A program made the position numbers and the translations under genes. From positions 1 to 33,570 of IMG/VR virus record IMGVR_UViG_3300045993_000458: a stretch of DNA of 33,570 bases. One strand, 5' to 3'. Shown here piece by piece: positions 29,069 through 33,570 of the stretch; within the stretch, counting starts at the first letter, position 1, and every line of letters begins with the position of its first letter. The stretch comes from a virus. The notes below the pieces were generated by a model that saw nothing but the letters and a program-made list of their open reading frames with translations, was not told where the DNA came from and made no database searches.

Positions 29069-29875
29069 TTAACTAGCCATTTGTTTTTTACTCCATGCCT
29101 CATATTCTTTCATTGGCATAGTTTCAGGGTCATTGGGTTTTGTTACAGAGGCGACCTTAATAGGCGTAAGTGGAGCGGGTGCGCTGGATACCGTCTTTTT
29201 TGGCGGTTCTGACGTGGGCTTAGGGTGTTCAATTTGCGCTTCAAGCTTTCCAAGGTAGCGGGTCGCTTGTGCGAGTGTCATTTCTGCCAGATTATCAAGT
29301 TCTTGGGTATTTTTGCCCAGATAATAAGCTAGCTCTACCGGGTTATCGGATTCCATGATTAGGCCGGTAAATTCGGTCACTTGTGCGAGGGGGTGCGCGG
29401 TAAAATCTTGGGTGACTTCCTCGTAGTCAGGATGAGCGGCTATTGATTCTGTAATCAACTTTTGCACCACCTTTTCTCTTTCCGCTACATTACTACTTTT
29501 TCTTTGATTGTCAAGGGCTTGTTGCACTTTGAAGTCGGTTAGGGCTTCCAGGTAATCAGGATCATAACGGCCGGCTGCAAATTGTTCCGGGTCAGGTGCG
29601 CCGTTAGGAAGTGTTTTAATCTGTTTGGGCGCGGTTAGCTGCGCTTCAAGGGCTTCAATCCTGCGCTTAAGCTCATTCTTTTCATAGACTTCTTTGTCTA
29701 TACGCTTTTGTACACGCTTAGAGTATTTTTCCTGTTCTGTTTCCTCTTTTGGCTCCGGTGCTTCCGGTTCATTGGTTTCGTCCTCTGGTGGGGCTGTGGC
29801 TTCTGGTTCTTCGGCTACAGGTTGTTCGGGTTCGGGTTGCGGTTGGCTTAAGAAAGCCTCGTCTTGTGCGCTCAT
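29069..29875 (-). CDS. Scaffolding protein, P22 gp8-like position
   Basis: A 268-residue protein. Residues 8-45 are Pro/Glu rich (QPQPEPEQPVAEEPEATAPP), residues 45-85 a strongly charged helix (SKRVQKRIDKEVYEKNELKR, RIEALEAQL). A helical middle with YDPDYLEALTDFKVQQALDN and HPDYEEVTQDFTAHPLAQ follows, and the end is basic. This order is normal for phage scaffolds, which direct coat assembly and leave before packaging. It lies between portal and coat as in P22 (303 residues there). Its first 11 codons and upstream 35 nt recur 262 nt upstream, where they start a different small gene. Confidence 0.85.
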   Translation of the reverse strand: MSAQDEAFLSQPQPEPEQPVAEEPEATAPPEDETNEPEAPEPKEETEQEKYSKRVQKRIDKEVYEKNELKRRIEALEAQLTAPKQIKTLPNGAPDPEQFAAGRYDPDYLEALTDFKVQQALDNQRKSSNVAEREKVVQKLITESIAAHPDYEEVTQDFTAHPLAQVTEFTGLIMESDNPVELAYYLGKNTQELDNLAEMTLAQATRYLGKLEAQIEHPKPTSEPPKKTVSSAPAPLTPIKVASVTKPNDPETMPMKEYEAWSKKQMAS

Positions 29876-29907
29876 GGTTTACTCCATAGGTATACTGGGT
29901 TACGCGG
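29840..29907. repeat. Portal-end/scaffold-start repeat, copy 2
   Basis: A 68-nt segment that includes the scaffold start (MSAQDEAFLSQP) and, upstream of it, a remnant of the portal end (ATGGAGTAA, as in the portal's final Met-Glu-stop). It matches 30102-30169 at 61 of 68 positions. Confidence 0.85.
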
Positions 29908-29921
29908 GTTGCATTTATAGG

Positions 29922-30137
29922 TTAATGCCCTATAGAGGTTGATGTTACTTCGTCTGATATTACAATATCAGCTAGTTTGTGCGTATTATAATAATTGCCA
30001 TGTCTTTTGAATTTAATCTGTAAGTTAAAAAACTCTCTATCAGCAAGGACTTCCTTAGAGTATTGATATAACGCTTCTTGCAAATATTTTGGTAATTCCA
30101 TCGGTTGGCTTGAGAAAGCCTCGTCTTGTGCGTTCAT
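29922..30137 (-). CDS. Small protein with captured scaffold start
   Basis: A 71-residue protein. Its first 12 residues (MNAQDEAFSSQP) are nearly identical to the scaffold N-terminus, but the remainder (MELPKYLQEALYQYSKEVLA, FFNLQIKFKRHGNYYN, LADIVISDEVTSTSIGH) is unrelated to scaffold and AT-rich. The start codon, ribosome site and portal-end sequence are copies of those that serve the real scaffold gene 262 nt downstream. It appears to be a foreign small gene inserted at the scaffold start, which has taken over its translation signals. It begins three bases after the portal stop. Function unknown. Confidence 0.6.
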   Translation of the reverse strand: MNAQDEAFSSQPMELPKYLQEALYQYSKEVLADREFFNLQIKFKRHGNYYNTHKLADIVISDEVTSTSIGH

Positions 30138-30169
30138 TGTTTACTCCATCGGTTCACTGGGTTGCGCGG
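30102..30169. repeat. Portal-end/scaffold-start repeat, copy 1
   Basis: The end of the portal gene and the start of the small gene at 30137. It repeats at 29840-29907 with seven mismatches. Together the copies bound an AT-rich 194-nt insert. Confidence 0.85.
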
Positions 30170-32243
30170 CTTGTGGCTGCGGTTGTTGCGGTTGTTGTTG
30201 CGCGGGTTTCTCGCTGGCTTCGCTGCCCTTATCCGGGTCTTCAGCTTCCCCGTCGTTTGGCTCTGATAGCGTTTGTGCTACCTGATCCATGGCGATTTTA
30301 TGAAATAGCCCGGTGCTTTCCATGGCAATCTTATGATCAACTTCCAGGCGCTTCGTTTGAGCGTTAAAACGGTCGATCTCAAGCTTTTCTTCCTCGCTGT
30401 TGATCTGGTCATGGGCCGCTTGAAGTTCCTGGCTTAAGTGCTGCATCTGGTCTGCCATTGTGTTCATTTGCTGCTCTATCTGCGGGTCAATCTTGGGCTT
30501 GCCTTCCTCATCATCGGCTTGAATAATCTGCTGTATCTGCGGAGGGAGCATGGCTTTTTTGCGCTTGGCTATCTCTTGCGCCCCTGGCCAGTCCATATTG
30601 CCCACGATAATATCCCCGGCAATCTGCATCAATGTGGGATCGGTTTGGCACATTTGCAGTTGGGCCTCGACTGCTTCCGTCCGCTTGGTGGCGAATGACG
30701 GCCCAATATCAGCAACCACGTCATATTTTCCCTTGGTCAAATTATAAACAACGGTCGTTGAGCCATCCTGATTCTGAATCTCGTTGTAAGCTTCAGGCGC
30801 TTGCGGATCAATCTTGACCGTCTTGGCCTCGCCATCCTCTCCCAATATGCGAATAACGCGGGCGGTGTCCAGTATGGACGGAATGAGTGATATTATAATG
30901 CGGCCTGCGTGCTTAACTGAACGCGCTAGATTAGCCTGGAAGTGAAAATTGCTTGTGCTGGCTTGCTTCATTTGTGAGTTTATGGCACGGCCCGACTGGT
31001 CGCCCTCTCGGTTTCCCAGGGAAGCATCATAAATGCCCATAACGGCCTTAATGTTTTCAGCGGTTCTATTGGCCGTTGACTCAAAGCCGGTATTGACTTG
31101 TGGCGGCGGTTCCCGGCGCGGCTGCGGTGCCATCGTGCCATCAATCGAAACCGGGTTATAAGTCAGAACTGACACATTGATCTTGTTCGCTACTTGCCAT
31201 TCCAGTTCATAGCCGTCAAGCTGGCCTTCGGCAGCGATATAAGGGGATTTTGGGGCCAGTGCCAGGGTTTCCGCATTAGCCGACTCCATGTAGTTATATA
31301 GCCGTTGTGAGTCTTTAGCGGGCCTTGTTAAGCCTTGAAGGTGCCTTTTACCTTCGACCCATGTTTCCAAGCCCAATACAGGAATAATTGGGATCCATTC
31401 AGTTTTAAGCTCTGACTTTTCTAAAACCTGATCTCCACCTAGCTTTATACACTTGCAGATTTTCTCAGTTGACTCTCGATCTTTGACAATATACTGATGA
31501 CCTTCCTCGCTTATTTCATCCTTCCAGCCGGTTGATCCGTCCTGTAACTGGCAAAACGTACGCGGCTTTGATTCAAGATAATAATAATCAGCTACCCTAA
31601 CAGCGTCCTGTTTGTGCCATCCCGCTTCATCCGGTTCACTCCATCCTGTTACATCAACATTGGGCCAGCGTTCCTTAAAGTCATCGACCAGCACATCTTC
31701 AAAGACAAAGCCCCATTCTGCATCGCTTCCATCCGGTTCGGTGCTGCTTGGGTCTATGGCTACTGACGCGCTATCTACAACCCGCTGGAATTTTATATCC
31801 TGATCGAATGAATCTGGCGCGGCATAGTCGGTTATAAGCCGAAAATAGCCTAGCCCCGTATCTATCTGGTTATCTGCGGCAGTCTCAAAGCATTGATCTG
31901 CGTTAGAGGCTTCCTGGACGTGCCTTAGATAGCCGTTAAAGATGTCTGCGGTCTTAATGTCGGAATCGTCATCCGCTGGCCTTACCTTGACCGTGGGCGT
32001 ATTCTCCCTTATCTCGTTAGCTATCTGGTTCCTGAACTGAAGCAGACGGTTAATCGTGAGCATTGGCCGCTCGGATCCTGGGTGGTTTCTATCCCGTTTG
32101 ACTTCTTCAGGCCATTGCTCGCCCAGGCGCACGAATTTCTTATCCTCAACCCGCAAGATGTTTTCGTCGTTTTCAACGTCTGTAGCCTGTTTGAAACGCT
32201 TGTGGGCTATCTCAATCAGCTTTTTGTCGGTTTCGTTTTTCAT
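30141..32243 (-). CDS. P22-type portal protein
   Basis: About 700 residues from the ATG at 32243 (an in-frame GTG at 32267 would add eight). It begins MKNETDKKLIEIAHKRFKQA and carries LGEQWPEEVKRDRNHPGSER, MLTINRLLQFRNQIANEIRE, SVAIDPSSTEPDGSDAEWGF and LGNREGDQSGRAINSQMKQA, matching the large portal family of P22-like podoviruses (gp1, 725 residues). It forms the 12-subunit ring at one vertex through which terminase pumps DNA and to which gp4-like and gp10-like factors bind. The last 150 residues are a helical, charged barrel-like region ending in Gln/Pro repeats. It follows terminase and two small inserted genes. Confidence 0.9.
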   Translation of the reverse strand: MKNETDKKLIEIAHKRFKQATDVENDENILRVEDKKFVRLGEQWPEEVKRDRNHPGSERPMLTINRLLQFRNQIANEIRENTPTVKVRPADDDSDIKTADIFNGYLRHVQEASNADQCFETAADNQIDTGLGYFRLITDYAAPDSFDQDIKFQRVVDSASVAIDPSSTEPDGSDAEWGFVFEDVLVDDFKERWPNVDVTGWSEPDEAGWHKQDAVRVADYYYLESKPRTFCQLQDGSTGWKDEISEEGHQYIVKDRESTEKICKCIKLGGDQVLEKSELKTEWIPIIPVLGLETWVEGKRHLQGLTRPAKDSQRLYNYMESANAETLALAPKSPYIAAEGQLDGYELEWQVANKINVSVLTYNPVSIDGTMAPQPRREPPPQVNTGFESTANRTAENIKAVMGIYDASLGNREGDQSGRAINSQMKQASTSNFHFQANLARSVKHAGRIIISLIPSILDTARVIRILGEDGEAKTVKIDPQAPEAYNEIQNQDGSTTVVYNLTKGKYDVVADIGPSFATKRTEAVEAQLQMCQTDPTLMQIAGDIIVGNMDWPGAQEIAKRKKAMLPPQIQQIIQADDEEGKPKIDPQIEQQMNTMADQMQHLSQELQAAHDQINSEEEKLEIDRFNAQTKRLEVDHKIAMESTGLFHKIAMDQVAQTLSEPNDGEAEDPDKGSEASEKPAQQQPQQPQPQAAQPSEPME

Positions 32244-32308
32244 TGGGTTCTCGCTGCTGCGTGACACTGTAATTTTTCCGCATGTTCGGACACTTTACTG
32301 AAAGTTAA

Positions 32309-32503
32309 TTATTTGAATAGCGGCATCATTTCTGCTCCATTTTTTAGGACTATTCCTTCGCTTTCTTCTATTTTCACAATTTCATTATTTCTGTTGTATG
32401 TTGTTTTTTTGCAAATGCTTTTAATATCATCACCATAAACAAAATACCGAATTTTAAAATCAACATGACCAAATATAATATTTAGTTTTATTAACTCATC
32501 CAC
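32309..32503 (-). CDS. Small AT-rich gene before portal
   Basis: A 64-residue protein (start GTG, then DELIKLNIIFGHVDFKIRYF and VYGDDIKSICKKTTYNRNNE) with AAGGGG about 8 nt upstream. The GTG lies inside a decayed copy of the terminase gene's 3' end. It is AT-rich compared with terminase and portal. No family is recognised. It might be an older insert between the terminase tail and portal. Confidence 0.5.
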   Translation of the reverse strand: MDELIKLNIIFGHVDFKIRYFVYGDDIKSICKKTTYNRNNEIVKIEESEGIVLKNGAEMMPLFK

Positions 32504-32545
32504 GCGCGGCCCCTTGTGTGATGTGAATTTGTGTTTTAGGCTTGT
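32490..32545. repeat. Decayed copy of the terminase gene end
   Basis: This stretch matches the real terminase end at 32765-32820 at about 48 of 55 positions with one base gap. Read leftward it still encodes KPKTQIHI before a frameshift destroys the tail. It lies 275 nt downstream of the true terminase end and so bounds the small gene at 32547-32747. Confidence 0.85.
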
Positions 32546-32546
32546 T

Positions 32547-32747
32547 TTATTCTTTTAGCCTTTCAATAATATCTATAAAAGCCTTATTTAATTCATCAAA
32601 AGTAATCTTATCTTCATAAAAATCATATATAACAACTTTTAAATTATGCTGTACCTGTAAGCGCGTAACTTCTAAGCCATTTTCAATGTTAAATTGTTTA
32701 AATAAATCTACTTTTATTGTCATGTCGCTTTCAATCTCTATACCCAT
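32547..32747 (-). CDS. Small AT-rich gene inserted after terminase
   Basis: A 66-residue protein (MGIEIESDMTIKVDLFKQFN, then LEVTRLQVQHNLKVVIYDFY and FDELNKAFIDIIERLKE), apparently a strand-rich front and helical tail. The ATG lies 18 nt after the terminase stop. The gene is AT-rich and lies between the true terminase end and a decayed copy of it. No family is recognised. The direct repeats on either side point to insertion as a cassette of about 275 nt. Confidence 0.55.
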   Translation of the reverse strand: MGIEIESDMTIKVDLFKQFNIENGLEVTRLQVQHNLKVVIYDFYEDKITFDELNKAFIDIIERLKE

Positions 32748-32765
32748 TTAAAAATACACACAATA

Positions 32766-33570
32766 TTAACTCATCCACGCGCCCACGCCTTGTGGGATGT
32801 GAATTTGTGTCTTGGGCTTACCTTCGGATTTTGGCTTGACTATGCCAGGAAATAGCGCGGAAACGGCCCATATCATAGCGTCGGCTCTATTTGGGCTGTT
32901 TTCCCCTAAGTATCCCAATGTACTGAATGAGGTTAACTCCTCCTCCAAGTCTGGGAAGTTGCCAACATGCCTAATTTTTCCCTGTTCGTAGAGTGCGCTT
33001 ATCGGTTCGGCTCTGACAGCTTTTCCACGGGTTGCTGTGACGGTTGAATAGGGCGTGCGTGGCCGTGCTGTCTGTATGACATGCTTGACCATCGCGCCGC
33101 CATAGTTGATCTCGCCAACAATCATATTAGCCTCATGTCGGTCGTAAGCATCGGTGGCTACTTTGCCCCAGGTAGCAGGGCCACACTTAACCGTGCAATC
33201 TTCCAACACGTAACAGTTGCCATCAATCCCAAGCCCGGCAACCACAATACCAATAGCATCATTATCCGCGTTATCGACATCGCCTGATCCGCTTGGATCG
33301 ACCGCCACTACCACTCTAATTAACTGAGGCACATCGCCATCAAGAACGCGCCAGGTGTCGATAATCTCATCCGTGAATAGGGCATTAGGTGTCTCGTCTG
33401 CAAATTCACCTTCTAAAAACCGTTTTCTGAGCCGTGCACTTAATCCCTTGAGCGTTTCAAGATAACCCTCTGATAGATTCTGGACATTATCAATCGGATT
33501 GATACGGTAAAATGCATAATCATCCGGATTTTTTAACTGTTGTTTGGTTTCTATATCTATTTTTTTGATA
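32766..33570 (-). CDS. Terminase large subunit, C-terminal part
   Basis: The frame runs from the right edge to a TAA at 32766, giving 268 visible codons; an internal GTG near 33332 is not the start. The visible part begins at the end of the ATPase (GLSARLRKRFLEGEFADETP-type segment) and contains the RuvC/RNase H-like nuclease: VVVAVDPSGSGDVDNADNDA with the first Asp, VGEINYGGAMVKHVI with the Glu, and NRADAMIWAVSALF with the last Asp. It cuts concatemers and powers DNA into the procapsid through the portal. The end KPKTQIHIPQGVGAWMS recurs in decayed form further downstream. Confidence 0.9.
   Translation of the reverse strand, partial: IKKIDIETKQQLKNPDDYAFYRINPIDNVQNLSEGYLETLKGLSARLRKRFLEGEFADETPNALFTDEIIDTWRVLDGDVPQLIRVVVAVDPSGSGDVDNADNDAIGIVVAGLGIDGNCYVLEDCTVKCGPATWGKVATDAYDRHEANMIVGEINYGGAMVKHVIQTARPRTPYSTVTATRGKAVRAEPISALYEQGKIRHVGNFPDLEEELTSFSTLGYLGENSPNRADAMIWAVSALFPGIVKPKSEGKPKTQIHIPQGVGAWMS

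Noticed and set aside
29694-29942. Rightward 82-residue frame opposite the scaffold gene
   Set aside because: Its Ser/Gly-rich sequence is the complement of the Pro/Glu repeats of the scaffold gene, so it is a shadow frame.

Overview
The window is part of a tailed-phage genome or prophage of the P22-like podovirus type, probably from a Gammaproteobacterium. No host gene is visible. The evidence is the leftward run of large terminase, P22-type portal, scaffold, P22 gp5-like coat, gp4-like and gp10-like head-closure factors, a beta-helix tailspike, gp7/gp20/gp16-like ejection proteins, a collar-type fibre and a LydA-type holin. The genus cannot be fixed from sequence alone. Terminase is cut by the right edge and a small gene by the left edge.

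Layout. Positions 1-3134 (leftward) hold the replication block: a lambda O-like initiator with four 19-nt iterons at exact 23-nt spacing inside its gene, a lambda P-like loader, an HNH-domain protein with a possible antirepressor-like region, and two small genes. At 3135-3239 a long palindrome carries face-to-face -10 boxes shared by O and a divergent ribbon-helix-helix (RHH) regulator. Positions 3429-3900 hold no convincing gene but contain two leftward terminators, a G9 tract and a compact sRNA-like element with its own terminator. Positions 3901-9541 (rightward) are an early operon: YdaS/Cro-like regulator, small proteins, a Rap1a/Tai-like periplasmic protein, a RecE-like nuclease plus probable annealing protein, a cysteine-cluster protein and a catalytic-domain-only tyrosine recombinase. 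A non-coding stretch at 7775-8101 carries repeated elements and a large hairpin.

At 9700-10980 lies a TnpB-only IS605/IS1341-type unit (leftward) with an intact nuclease centre and a structured 3' region typical of omega RNA. A divergent operon at 11011-11704 encodes a second RHH-like protein, a membrane protein and a small protein. A bidirectional terminator near 11761-11801 separates it from the long leftward late operon, 33570 to 11822.

The most unusual feature is a recurring architecture. At three places (about 4487-4817, 29840-30169 and 32490-32820) a small, mostly AT-rich gene sits between imperfect direct repeats copied from the start or end of the neighbouring core gene, with unit lengths of about 304, 262 and 275 bp. 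In two of them the new gene has taken over the neighbour's translation start; in the third a start codon lies inside the copied terminase tail. Other points of interest are the DUF285-type leucine-rich repeat virion protein with recombination-prone 72-nt repeats, translationally coupled micro-ORFs, and RNA hairpins ahead of the coat and gp4-like genes.
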